From Anaeramoeba flamelloides (lineage: Eukaryota; Metamonada; Anaeramoebidae), in assembly GCA_027625915.1 (NCBI GenBank), contig JANTQA010000070.1:5771001-5835000 (forward strand): 64,000 nucleotides of DNA, given 5' to 3'. Shown here one piece after another: positions 45,188-56,649 of this stretch. How positions within the stretch are numbered: the first letter of the stretch is position 1; every line of letters begins with the position of its first letter. The notes beneath the pieces were generated by a model. It made no database searches and was not told the DNA's origin. It saw nothing but the letters and a program-made list of their open reading frames with translations. The translations under genes were made by a program, and so were the position numbers.

Positions 45188-46508
45188 TTCTGTTTTGGTT
45201 ATTATCTGATCAATCCTCAACTTCATATTAATTTGGATAGTGGTTTAATAGTTTGCTAAAAAAGGAATTTATTTTTTCTGAAATCCAAATTGAAGATTAC
45301 AAGACTCATAGGTTGGAAGGTAAGTTTAAATCTAAAATTTTTATTTTGTAGTTGCCAATTTAAATTTTTGTTTCCCTTTTACTCAATAAGGATTATCAGC
45401 AATATCCGAATTCTCAGAACAAATCAATAAATTTGTGACTAATTTGTGTTATCGTGAGAGTGTAGATTATCAACAATTTGTGTTTTTTTGTGATACTATG
45501 AAATATTTCTGATAATATTAAAAACTATAAATAAAAAACAAATTAATGATACTCAAAAACAAGTTTTAATAAATTGAGAATATTTTTTGTTTATCAAATG
45601 CTTAAAAAAAAAAAGACTTAAACAGTCTAGAAACACCCGAAAAATATGTAAAACTAATGTCGCTGATAATTTATTATTTAGATTTTTTGTAACAGAAGAA
45701 AATTCTATCTATAATATTCGGCTTGACAAAGATATTTTCAGGAATCATTGTTAAAGTTATTACAACTATTTTTTTTGATGAAAAAATCATAAATTAGCAA
45801 TATTTGGACAAACCCCTGATAATTTTTTATCTCAAGATAAAATCATTTTCACCAATTTAGAAATTAACTTGTAGAAAAAAATAAAGGTTCGTAAAACTCA
45901 ATAAAACCAAACCCTAATAAAGATTTCAATTGACAACTTAGAAATAAAAATTTATTATTAAGTTTACCTTCCGACCTATGAGTCTTGTAATCTTCAATTT
46001 GGATTTCAGAAAAAATACCGATTTTGGAAAAAAAGTGAAACACGATTTTTAATTGGATACATTACTGAAAATGAAAAGTAAAATCAATAAAAAGAAGAAA
46101 CCAATTAACTTCAAATAATAACCCATTATATTATTTTCAATCAAACAACACATACAATTTCAATCTACTTTATTTATCGAAATTTTTAACAAGTTGATTT
46201 GGAGATCTCAAAAATATTCAAATTTTTTGAACATATTTTTAATAATTGATAAATCAAAGAAAAACCCTAAACCAAAAGACAGTATTAAAAAAAACTGTTA
46301 TTGTACTGAATTCTTGATTTTGTCTTTATTTTTTTAATTATTCTTTTTTTAATTGATCTTACTTTTCATTTTCAGTTTTGTTCCCAATTAATAAAATTGT
46401 TAACTTTTTTTCCATAATGGTAAATTCATTTTTGAGCAAACTATTAAAACACTATTCAAATTAATAAGAAGTTGAGGATTTATCAGATAAGTACCAAAAC
46501 AGTATTTC
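45188..46508. mobile_element. Large foldback element carrying a nested insertion
   Basis: The left arm, 45188-45330, pairs with two right-arm pieces: 45958-46017 (ACCTATGAGTCTTGTAATC against GATTACAAGACTCATAGG) and 46422-46508 (AGTTGAGGATTTATCAGATA against its complement near 45208). The right arm is split by another element at 46018-46421. The loop of about 630 bp is AT-rich and has no open frame. The outer ends read TATTCTGTTTTGG and CCAAAACAGTA. Confidence 0.75.
46018..46421. mobile_element. 404-bp TA-flanked foldback MITE nested in the larger one
   Basis: The ends are CCGATTTTGGAAAAAAAG and CTTTTTTTCCATAATGG, flanked by TA. The arms of about 75 bp share ACTGAAAATGAAAAGTAA as inverted repeats. 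The left arm of the host element gives the empty site: CAGAAAAAATAAATTC on its minus strand is uninterrupted where the right arm has TA-element-TA. Confidence 0.75.
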
Positions 46509-47694
46509 AACATTAATGCAAGATGTACTTTTTTACCCTTTCAGACTTTGTAAACCCCATGAGCTAGCTGTATTTTCTGATGGCTAGATATTATTTTATT
46601 TCTAATAACATATTTGTTGAATTCAATAGAAGTTAAACCAATACATCTTATCAAAGTGTAAAGTTTAGGATTTTTTATCAAAATTTTTTAATTTGTATAA
46701 AAATAATTTTTATATTCCTGTTCGAAATTTATATTAAAAACGGTTTAACAATCAAAATCATTAGATTTAAAGGTCCATCTTCAACATATTATTTTTTTTT
46801 TATAAAATTATCCGTAAAGATTTCTGAATTATTGAAAATTTTTATGAAAACTGAAACTCAATATAATAAAGAGAAATATTGATCGGAAAGGTTGGAATCT
46901 TGGATTAGAGTCAATTTTTTTTTATATTTTGTTTTTTTTTTGACAATTATGTTAAAAAAATAATTATTGATCAATAATTTTTGAAAATTTGAATAAAAGA
47001 AAGGAAATTTAAAAATAAAAAATTATTTATAACTTCTTTATGTAATTTTCAGTAAACCTTAAATTAAAATAAAGCATCACCCTTAAAAAATTAGAAATAA
47101 AAATTTCAAATTCTTTTAAAACTTTACTCAATTATAATTCTTCCACAAGAAATTTTACAAACATGTTATTTTGTTAATTTGTTGCCATGTATTATATATA
47201 TATATACAAATAGACTAATAATTTAAACTTTTTTCATTTAAAATTTCAGTTCATTTATCTTTTTTCCAATTTTTGATCTTGTTTTAAATGACCCTTTTAT
47301 GAGTGGAAATTTAAAGAAACTTTATAAAAATGAAAATTCTGAAATAGTTTTTTTAAGATAAACTATTTAGTAAATAGAACGAATCTCAATACTTTTGTTT
47401 TTTTCTTAGGCAAATTTCACTCTAATAATTCACTCAAATATTTATTATTCGGCTACATTTTTTAAAATAACAAAAAAGGTTTATCTCTCACATCCCCACA
47501 TTTATTAAAAAAATCATTATTATTTTTTGATTGTTATCCGACCAACTACCAAAAAAAAATTTTATCAAAAATTAATTACGTTTATTTACCAACACCTCAA
47601 ATTTATTGTGGTAACCTACCAAAGGTGAAAAAAGAAAGGTATTTCATGGTAATCTTTCAAAAAATTCTTTTTAAGAACTTAAATAAAAAAATTT

Positions 47695-47945
47695 TTTTAT
47701 AACATGCTATAAACATGTTGTAAAGGTATTAAAAACATTTAAAATGTTATAAAATTTTATAATAAAAACTTTTATAACATAAATGTATGTTATAAAATGT
47801 GATTTAAGAATTTATAACATGTTTTAAGCCTGTTATTAGTATATTTTTTCAAAAAATATTGAAAAAATCATCATATAAAAGGAAATTTTCTTATCAAAAT
47901 ACTCTATAGATGTTAGAAAAAAAGTTTTTTTTTTCAGGGAAATGA
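47695..47945. repeat. Dispersed repeat family F, copy 2 (uninterrupted)
   Basis: It matches 715-1175 and lacks the 225-bp insertion. It contains degenerate direct and inverted TTATAACAT/ATGTTATAA motifs. Confidence 0.65.
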
Positions 47946-48669
47946 GAATAAAAAAAGGATGAAAAAATATTTTATATAAAAATCTATTTACTCACTATAG
48001 CTTATTCAAATAAAAAAAAATACTAATTTTCTATGTTATATTTATAGAAAACCCTTAATAAATAAAAATAAATCTGATATTTTAGTATTTGGAATAACAT
48101 TCTTAAATTTTTACGAATTATACTTCTTTTATTATTATTAATTCAAATTATATCAATTAAACCAGGCATATCTAAATGAAACTTTCCAACAATTTAGAAA
48201 GGTTTCTTTTTAAAAGAAAAAAAATATCTTTTCATTTTACCCATCATTTCTATTTCATATTAAAAAATATTAAAAAGATTATCAACCATATCGCATAGAA
48301 AATAAAATATTAAAATAATTCAAATAACAATTATAATCATAAATTACCACATAATTGGTTTTTATTTTCTGGGTATTATACACTTTAGGACTTTGAATGT
48401 ATGAACTGAGATAGAGAACTAAGGCTCATCTTGTTACAAATTATTTTTTTTTTTCCATTGTTTATGATCCAAGAATATAAATCATTTTCCAAAGGTCTGA
48501 TTATTCTTTTATGCCTTAAATTTTTTACAAAGTTTATGATTTAAAAGTGGCACTGGTTAAAATTCAATCTTGAATTTTCCAAATTTTTATTATTCATTCT
48601 TTTTGATATTTAATAAAAGGGGTATTTTAAATTTTCAATTTCTTTTTTGAACAATTGAATTATTTTTTT

Positions 48670-48780
48670 CATTAGAACTTTCTTATTATCATGTTCAATT
48701 TTTTAAAAATAGGATATAGAATTGTAATTTGATCTCAAATAAAATTCATATTAGCCTTGGACCTTGATGTAAAACAAAAA
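48670..48780. repeat. Relic of the 41.8-kb foldback family
   Basis: TTTCTTATTATCATGTTCAA, TTTTTTAAAAATAGGATATA and TATTAGCCTTGGACC align with the right arm of 41772-42171 in the same order. Confidence 0.5.
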
Positions 48781-49136
48781 GTAAGATCAATTAATAAAAG
48801 AAAAAATAACCATTAAAGACCAAATGAACAATTAAATAGGAGATCAGTTTTTTTGAATATTATCTTTTATTATGTTTTTCTTTTCTTAAATATTTATTAA
48901 AAATTTGTTGAAAAAATTGAATATTTTTAAGATCTCTCAAGCTAACAATGGGATTTCAATAAAAAAGTAAATCTAAATTGTATTGTTGCTTTTGTTGAAT
49001 ATAATCTAATTATTTATATCTTTATTCATTAATTTGTGCTTCCTTTAAATTGATTTTAGTTTTTGTTTTCAATCGAGTTTAATTTTCTCAATTAATAATT
49101 ATATTTTTTTTTTTCAATGTTTAACTTTTTTCCTCA

Positions 49137-49385
49137 ATAATACTGATAAATTCTTATTTTTCTTTCATAAATTTTTAGTACATTTTCCTTTTTGATATTT
49201 TTATTATCAAGCTTTGAAATAAGCATATTATGAAGTCAAGTGTTAAGAAACACTCTCAAATTAGTTGTACTTTAAAAACTTCTTTGTACTGGACTGTTTG
49301 ATAAGAAACAGTTCGAAGATTGATTACAATGGAAATTGAACTAAAAATTTATGAAAAATAAGAATTTATCAGTAATATTCTTCCT
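49137..49385. repeat. Inverted repeat upstream of the HeH exon
   Basis: Arms of about 45 bp: AATACTGATAAATTCTTATT through TTTTTAGTA at 49137-49185, and its reverse complement at 49339-49385. A second small palindromic theme (AAGAAACACTC, GATAAGAAACAGTTC) lies between them. It ends about 170 bases before the start codon at 49553. Confidence 0.6.
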
Positions 49386-49552
49386 AAAAGTTCCAAGTTC
49401 AGGTTAGTGTTTGTGGGTAAGTAGATTGCACTTTAGAAAAATCTAATGAGTTAGTTTTTATTAAAATATTAAACAATTGTTTTTTTTGATGATTGTTGTT
49501 CCATTTTTCATTTTTTACTTTTTTTTACTTTTGACATTTTTTTTTCACTACG

Positions 49553-50026
49553 ATGGATCAAGATCCAAACTTCCTAAGTGTTAGGGAATTAAAATCTTTA
49601 ATTAGCAAATATGGGGGGCACGATTTACTTCCATTAGACACAGTCAAAAAACAAGAATATGTAAAAATTTTTAAAAACCTAGCCTTATCTCTTAATTCTA
49701 AACAAAAAGAAGAAATATATGAATCGAGCGAAGAAGGGTCCAGCGAAGAATATGAGACTGAGTCTGAATCTGAAGAAGAAATTTTCCAAGAAAAACCTAA
49801 AAAAAGACAATCAATCAAAAGCACAAAACAAAAAGAAAAGAAAATTGTTACCGAACAGAGAAAATTACAAAAAACCCCAAACCAAAAACAGAAAAAGAAT
49901 TATTCTTTTACCGAAAAAAAAAGACCACAAAAAAGAGACAAATATTTCCTTAATAACAATAGCGTACTTGCTAATAAATACTACACAGATCAAAAACAAA
50001 ACAACAGAAACAAAGACATTCAAAAG
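49553..50026 (+). CDS. HeH/LEM-like first exon of a SRC1/HEH/MAN1-type protein
   Basis: The exon encodes 158 residues. Residues 8-45 (SVRELKSLISKYGG ... KKQEYVKIFKNLA) fit the helix-extension-helix fold: a first helix with VREL, a turn, and a second helix with YVKIF, as in yeast Heh1/Heh2 and LEM-type domains. An acidic Ser/Glu stretch (58-78) and a very Lys/Gln-rich segment follow. The frame stops 27 bases after a perfect donor (AAAAG|GTAAGA at 50027), in phase 0. The next exon with the matching domain partner and phase begins at 56650. I therefore read the two as one gene of 563 residues. If they are not joined, this is a 166-residue HeH protein ending at 50053. In yeast Src1/Heh1 the N-terminal HeH region faces chromatin at the inner nuclear membrane. 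Confidence 0.7.
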
Positions 50027-50841
50027 GTAAGAAATTCTTTTTCCAAAAAATAACGGATAAATTTTTTTACATCCCCTTGAAAAATACAACTAAATCCTTT
50101 TTAATTTTATTTTTGTTTTGATTGGAAGAACAAAATATAATTTTTTTTTTGGTTCTTACTTTTTGAATAAGCTGGCTTTTTTATTTTTGAGTGGAATACC
50201 ACAAAACCATAAAAAAAATTGCCTCAAAAGATCCTATTTGAATATAATACATACACTTAAAGGAACAAAATGAAGTTTAAAACTTTTTAAAGTCTCAATA
50301 TTTTTTTGGAAACAAAGATTCTGAATATTTATTAAAAAGCAAACAAAAAGAAAAAAAAAAAAAAAAGGAATATTTTTGTTTGTTATCCAAAACGATTTTT
50401 TCTTTCCAAATTTGGAAAAAATCGTGTCATTAAAAAAAAATCCAGTAAGGTGAAATTTGTTTTTGTTTTTATAATTGCCTCAGGATTAACAAGATGAAAT
50501 TTTCGAAATGATCATTTTTCTGAAAAAAGCAATACACTGAAGATAAATCCTATTAATCATTTCAATTGAAAGTTTCTAAAGTTAACCCCATCCACACAAA
50601 CACAAATTTCAACACTTTAGAATACCAAGGAATGGCAAAAACAAGAAAATTTGATTTTAATTGCACACCTGTTAAAAATTGGATTTTTCAAATTGAATTC
50701 TCTCCCAGACCATTATTTTTGATTCAATAATTATCCCAAAAATGAGTCTTATTTTTAATTACGATTATTCTTAGACCAGAAAAAGCTTTTTAGTTCTTCT
50801 ACAATTTTCAATTTTCGTTATTATGATGTTTTAATTGTAAA

Positions 50842-51141
50842 AGCTTAAGGATCTACGTTCCAAATGAATTCTTCAGATACACCGCAAATGCCATCCTTAC
50901 AGTCCAAGAAGATAGCAAGTTCAACACGGATAAAATGCAAAGATACTTAAAATGGAGATCTTCTCCCATATTATTGCAATGTAGAGTATATAGTAACAGT
51001 CTACATAGATATACTTTAATGCTTCATTAATTTAAAACAGATAAATGTATCTTCTGTGATACATTAATCAAAGATATACTCCGCATGATACGGGAATGTC
51101 GGGCCGATAACAACGTGGGGCAGAGTGGTTTAAAGACTTAA
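50842..51141 (+). mobile_element. LINE-like coding remnant (3' end type)
   Basis: One frame runs through about 100 codons with a single stop. It reads RYTANAILTVQEDSKF, KMQRYLKWRSSPILLQ, then after the stop TDKCIFCDTLIKDILRMIRE-C, ending at TAA 51139-51141. A basic segment followed by a C-x2-C...C arrangement resembles the zinc-binding tail that follows the reverse transcriptase of many LINEs, but the usual His is absent. Base composition is less AT-rich than around it. The family is unknown. It could instead be a transposase remnant of the surrounding inverted-repeat element. Confidence 0.4.
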
Positions 51142-51418
51142 TCAAACTTTAATACCTAAAACTTTCAAAAAAAGAAAATTATTGAAAATAAAAATAAAAA
51201 ACATAAAAAGAAAATTATTGAAAAAATAAAAAAAATAATAAAAGAGAAAAATACTTTTGTTATACTGGCCAACATGAATTACAAATACATATTCAAGCCA
51301 ACAACTAAAAATTTTAAAAACTACTTTCATAGAAGGATAATAGGCTTCAATTCAATCATGTTCACAAGAAATAAATAAAAAACAAATGCTATCCTTTTGC
51401 TTTGGTTCAGTATCTTAC

Positions 51419-51736
51419 GATCTTTTCTCGAAAGAAAAAATAAAATAATTTTTGTAAAAAAGGATGTTTTTTTGGTTTTTATTGTTTTGTTATAAACTAA
51501 AACCTCACTTAATGTACACTTAGAAATATACCGAAGAAATATTATTATCCAATTATTTTTCCATTTTAACAAAGTTATTGGCGCGAAAGTACTAATAACC
51601 CAGTAAAATTTAATCGTTTCCCCATAAATCAATACTACTCTGTAGTTAGTGAATATTTACAATAGAAAAAAAAATAAAAACCAAAAAAACAACCCTTTTT
51701 ACAAAAATTATTTTATTTTTTCTTTCGAGAAAAGAT
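51419..51736. repeat. 62-bp inverted repeat (hairpin) inside the intronic element
   Basis: ATCTTTTCTCGAAAGAAAAA with its downstream 40 bases at 51419-51485 is the reverse complement of 51672-51736, which ends TTCTTTCGAGAAAAGAT. The spacer is about 190 bp. It is probably a small foldback element nested in the larger one. Confidence 0.65.
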
Positions 51737-52915
51737 CGTTTTCACCTTTACCAAGAAAAAATTATTACATTTGTGGTGTATCTGAAGAATTCCTTTAGAG
51801 CTCCCCACCCCACTTAAGAGAGCCTAGAAATCAACAATTTATCAAAAAAGACTTTTTTTTTTGGAAGATCTTGTCATAAAATTTGGCTAAATATTGTATT
51901 TTAAAAAAAGGGTTTTATCAATTCAAGTATATTGCCATGTATGAACCTGAAATCGAAGCAATAGATTTATGTCTTTTCTCAAACTGCAAACTCTTATTTT
52001 TTTTAGTTTAGCTTGTAATAAAAATAGGAGTTTTCTTGTTTTCGTTATTTCGTAGAATTCTAAAGTGTTGGATTTCGTATTTGTGAAAGAGGTTGACTTT
52101 AGAAACATTTAATTGAAATTGTTAATAGTTTTTTACTTCGGTGTATTGCTTTTTTCGTAAAAATGATCATTTAGAAAATTTCATCTTGTTAAACTTGAGG
52201 CAATTATAAAAACAAAAACAAATTTCACCTAATGGGATTTTTTTTAATATACAGATTTTTATAAAAAATAGTTATTTTTTTTTCTTGATCTATTCGGAAT
52301 TTTCATGAGGCGATGAAGTCGCATAACACTAATAAAAATATTATTTAAAAAGGAATTTTAATCCTTTTCAAAGAATTAAATGCATTCTTAAGAATCAAAA
52401 TATCTCTAAAAAAATATTACAGAGTTTTTAAAAAAGTGAGGAACAAAGTTTTAAAAAGTGTTACTCAAACTGTTATCTTGTTTAATACTTTATTTTCCCA
52501 TTACCACTGTTCCTTTCTTTCCCTTTATTGGTCGGGATTACCAAAGGTCGTTTCCACGAAGTTACACCACAATTCGGAAATTTTGTTCATGTATAACACA
52601 AAAAAATGATTAATAGATCTGAAATAAAAGTATAAAAAATTATAGTGATTGCAAGCTAATTTTCGTTTTTCCTACTCGTGGAAAAGTCTTTTAATGACAA
52701 AAAAAACTTTGATAAAAATTCAAAATGTTTTTTTTTTTATTTTTATTAGTATCCAATTTAAAGTTTACCAATAAATCTTGTTTAAAAACAGGAATTATTT
52801 TTGTAATTAAATTTGCTTTTTAAAAGTTGAAATTTTGTATAAATATCATTTTTAAGGGATTATCGTCTACCAAGGAGAATCTACGAACAAAGTATGTTGT
52901 TATTGGGTTTAACAA

Positions 52916-53545
52916 CATTAGTGCTACATGGTTCTAATGTCTCTAAAAAATCGATTAGTCAAGTAATAATATTTGTTGATCTCATCAATTAAAAATGATC
53001 TATGTATTAGTAAAAAACTCAACAATTTCAGAATAAAATCTGCATTTCGCCATAAAATTAAAGATTGAATTATCAATATTCAGACTATAAAGTCACAAAA
53101 TATCTTTCTTAAATTTGTGGCGAAATGTAGATTAGTTACTAAAAAATTCGTTTTTTTTAAAAAATTAAATAATTCACGAATAAATTTTTTTGACTAATTA
53201 TTTCTCAAATCATGCAAATATATTGATACTACAAGTACCTTTATCAAAATTAAACAAAAATAACCAGTCTTTGGGCTTTTATGTTGATGATTATTGAGTT
53301 AGTCTTTGAAATTCAAAAATTAAAAAAATAGATACTTTTGAAAGTTCTAAATCTAAATTATGTAATATCAGAATACTGTATTTTGGGTTTCTATTTTTAG
53401 ATTTGGAAAAGGAATTAAATAAAATTTTTCCAAAATGAAACTTTTTTAATTAGTGATCTTTAGTAAAAAATGTAATAATTTATTGTGCAATAAGATTTAT
53501 AATAATAGATTTTTTAGAGCTATTTGAGCCATAGTGCACTAATAC
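52916..53545. mobile_element. MITE family J, copy 1 (~630 bp)
   Basis: The left end CATTAGTGCTACATGG, continuing TCTCTAAAAAATCGATTAG, is matched in reverse at the right end (GAGCCATAGTGCACTAATAC). The body from about 53120 matches 61430-61890: shared phrases include CTTTTATGTTGAT and AATACTNTATTTTGG-like stretches. It is non-coding. Confidence 0.6.
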
Positions 53546-54128
53546 CATTTACACCCAATTACAACATACTTTAATGATTGGTAAATCTATGATGAAGCTA
53601 ATCCCTTAATACAAATTCTTTTTGTATTTTTGTAATATTTATTTTGATATATTTAGTTTCCAAGACAAAAAAAAAAATAGGGATAAAAGTAAAAAACATA
53701 GAAATAAAAGTAAAAATAAATGTTTTATAGTGTATTATTTTCTTTTTATGGGTTAAGAAATACTTTAATTAAAATGTATTATTTCAGTTTGTAGAATTTC
53801 AATTCGAGATATTTTTATTGAAAAGTGAAAAACGAAGAAAAAAAAATATTTGAAAAATGAGCCTTTTGCTACCGTTTTACAATAAAATTGGTTTTACAAT
53901 TTTTTTCGGCAATTGTAAAAAAAAATTATGAGGGTAAATTTTTCATAAATTGGTATTAATTAAAGAGTTATCCAAAAACAAAAAATTTCATTTTCAATTT
54001 TTCTCATTTTGTCCAAAAAGGAATTTTCAATTTTTGATAATTATTTTTTCATTAATAAAAAAGCCTCTCTTTTTTGAACTGAAAAAAAAATATTATAATA
54101 AAAGATATATCAAATATATCAAGTGATG

Positions 54129-54990
54129 TAGATCTGAAAAATATAGCATCATTTTTGATATTTTTTTAATATTTTTACTAGAGAAAAATAACAAAAAGAT
54201 TAAGTGATGTAAACTCTGTTTCAGTTAAAGGGGAATCCAAAAAAAAACATTTTTTTCAAATATCAATTATTTTATATAATTGACCTTTGAAGAAAAAAAT
54301 AAGAAATAAGCAGAATAATACACATCAAAGAATTGTTGATATATCTCTGAAAGAAAACTAATTAATCAATAAATTTTCTTAAAAATTTCAAAACTCAAAT
54401 TCTTAGTCCCCATTGAGAAAAACAACAATGTTCTTTTTGAACTTCTACTGGTATTTGTATAATAAATAGTAAACAATTTTCACTTCATTTTCCATACTTT
54501 TCTTTTAGAAATCAAGTCCCCAAACGAAGTGTTTTGGTATTTGTGGTCTCTATTTGAAAAAGGAAATGAAAATGAAGTGAAATTTTTTCACATTTATTAA
54601 ACAAATATCAGGATCAAAGATCGAATAAAATTCCAATAGAAATCAATATGATTTATCAACAATCATATCCATGGTTTCATTGACCTTAGAATACCATATT
54701 TTTACCAAGTGACTATTGATCTTGCAATTAAAAGAAATTTGGCAAAAAGAATTAAGTGTCAAAAAAAAAATCGAAAAAAAAAAACAAAAATGTGCAAAAA
54801 TGTGAAAAAATGATTTCAATTTTGAAAATTTCCAAAATAAAATTTTTCTTCTAATATCTATGCAAACCCTTTAAACATATGTATTTCACCCATTACAACT
54901 GGTCCCCCTTGACTGAAAAATAGTTTAGATCTGAAAAATATAGCATCATTTTTTATATTTTTATTAATATTTTTGCGAGAGAAAAATAAC
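54129..54990. repeat. 64-bp direct repeats flanking a family B element
   Basis: TAGATCTGAAAAATATAGCA, continuing TCATTTTT..ATATTTTT to GAGAAAAATAAC, occurs at 54129-54192 and again at 54926-54990, immediately right of the MITE. The phrase AAGTGATGTA also precedes both the left repeat (54121) and the MITE (54202). Confidence 0.75.
54210..54927. mobile_element. MITE family B, copy 2 (718 bp)
   Basis: The termini are TAAACTCTGTTTCAGTTAAA and TTGACTGAAAAATAGTTTA. It is very similar to 17941-18643 over its whole length, including GGTATTTGTGGTCTCTATTT. It lies inside the presumed 6.6-kb intron. Confidence 0.75.
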
Positions 54991-55092
54991 TGTGTTGATT
55001 GTTTTGATTTGGAAACAATCTCCTTGTTATAATCTGAGTTTGTCTGGAAGAAGAAAAAAAATGAAAATGTTAGAAGTGATATAAGATGATAT

Positions 55093-55600
55093 TGAGGAGT
55101 ACTAAGAACGGCGATGGATATCACCTAAGCACCAGAACAATCTCATTATTTTGAGTCTGGAAGGAGAACCAAAACGAAGAATTATAAAAGGTGATTGTTG
55201 AACAAATGAAACAATATAAGATGCTATTTATTTTTGGAACTCAGGATCTAACTCGTCAAAACAAAAAACAAACCAAATAAATAAAACCAAAACAACTCAT
55301 TTGTTATTTTTTAATGGTAGTTTGAAGAACTTGTTCTTGAAAGGATCTCATTCCCCCAATGTAGTTAGTGAAAATATTGATGTTAAATTTTACATTTTCA
55401 TCATTGGAGAAAAAACTTGGTTTAAATTTTACAGAGACAAACTAGATCATTCACTCCTTCAATGAGATCTTTATATCCCCTTTTGTTCCCAGTTTGTCAG
55501 CCAATTCTCAAAAACCACTAAATTTAAAAATTTGCATGTACCTGGCGTTCTTAACAATGAATAATTTTGAACATTCCTCTAAAAATTTCTTGACTTGACA
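55093..55600 (+). pseudogene. Decayed coding island in the large intron
   Basis: The plus-strand frame from 55093 reads NNLIILSLEGEPKRRIIKG, then two close stops, then about 80 open codons (KNLFLKGSHSPNVVSENIDV, KFYIFIIGEKTWFKFYRDKL) to 55455. Coding-like sequence resumes in another frame (FNEIFISPFVPSLSANSQKP ... MNNFEHSSKNFL). The stops between the first two parts lie in a 30-base stretch with GT...AG ends, so a tiny intron is an alternative explanation. GC content is higher than the flanks. I do not recognise the family. It is either a dead gene fragment or, less likely, unrecognised exons. Confidence 0.4.
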
Positions 55601-56649
55601 GAGTAAAAAAAAATGTTTTTTTTTTATTTTTTTTATCATAAAAGATCATTTATTTTTTTCCCCTTTCCAAAAACTTCTTATAAATGGTCTCTTTTCCCTT
55701 TTTTTGAAGAAAAAACAGAACAAATAATAATTTTTTTTTAAAAATGATATTGCTTTTTTTACAAAATGAGGAAAAAAGCAATGTTTGTATTTAGACATTG
55801 TTTTTAATAAAGAAATGGAATTTATTCTTTTTCTAAACATTCCTCAAATTATCAAGCACTTTTTTTTTAGTTTTTCTTGAACAAGTATTTTGGTTCTTTT
55901 GACCAAAATATGCGTTCAATTGGTTTGAAAATGAGACATTCTAAAATCTCACCGTTATTAATTAAACAACAACGTCGCAAAATTTTTTTTTAAACTCTTC
56001 TAAAATAACTTTAAATATCATATAGAAAGACAATTTTTATCAGTAAAATACTTCTTATTTTACTTTGTTCGAATTGGAAATAAGATCATAAAATTTTCAA
56101 ACTTTACCTAAATGAATACTCAAAATTTTTCCACAGTAATTACAACAACAATGCCATCTTAAACTTTTAAGAGTTCTAATCTCTTTCTTATCTGTAGTTA
56201 TCAAAACATATTTACTTAAAATTTTCTCAAAGAAAAAGTTTATATTTAAAAAAAAATAAATAGAAAGTATAATAAATTGTAAAAAATAAGAGGTTATAAA
56301 CTCTCATCTCAAAATTTCATTATTTTTTATTTCTTTATTATAAATAACTATTTAAAAGTTAATTTAATTTCTTCAACTTTTGCAAAAAAAAATACTGCTT
56401 AATATTATTGATAATATTTTTTAAAAACAGGCCTATATTTAGGAATTGTTAAACGAGTGAGTGGTAGATTTTTTCAAATGCTTTTAATTGAGATTTGAGT
56501 TGACAATTCACATTCTGATTTAAAATGAGAGAAAAAAAAAAAAAAAACACCGTGAAATGTACTGAATATAAACAATTATATATAAAAACATTAAATTCAA
56601 ATCGACAATAAAAATTCTTATACCCATTATAATTCTTTTCATCCAACAG

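Larger units (their letters stand above)
46509..49136. other. Intergenic region, repeats only
   Basis: An AT-rich sequence with no supported gene. It holds repeat F copy 2 (47.70-47.95 kb), a fragment resembling the right end of MITE family A (about 48.51-48.56 kb) and a decayed relative of the 41.8-kb foldback element. Confidence 0.5.
50430..52245. mobile_element. 1.8-kb element with >220-bp terminal inverted repeats
   Basis: The left arm, from about 50430 (ATCCAGTAAGGTGAAATTTG), is matched in reverse at the right edge near 52245 (CAAATTTCACCTAATGGGAT). Homology continues for at least 220 bp on each side, including GATGAAATTTTC, ACACTTTAGAAT and AAAACAAGAAAA. A further short match pairs 50862-50895 with 51765-51800 (ATTCTTCAGATACACC). 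The interior holds a LINE-like remnant and a smaller hairpin. No transposase is recognised. Confidence 0.7.
50027..56649 (+). other. Probable 6.6-kb intron packed with repeats
   Basis: The donor is AAAAG|GTAAGA and the acceptor is TTTTCATCCAACAG (ending 56649). Both sides are phase 0. The interval holds a 1.8-kb element with long inverted arms, a LINE-like fragment, a hairpin, family J and family B elements, and a decayed coding island. No complete gene is seen inside. An unrecognised small internal exon cannot be excluded. Confidence 0.55.

Noticed and set aside
55080-55140. Minus-strand reading resembling a metallophosphoesterase start (VLVL-GDIH)
   Set aside because: It needs a frameshift within a few codons, and the plus strand has a much longer coding-like frame here.
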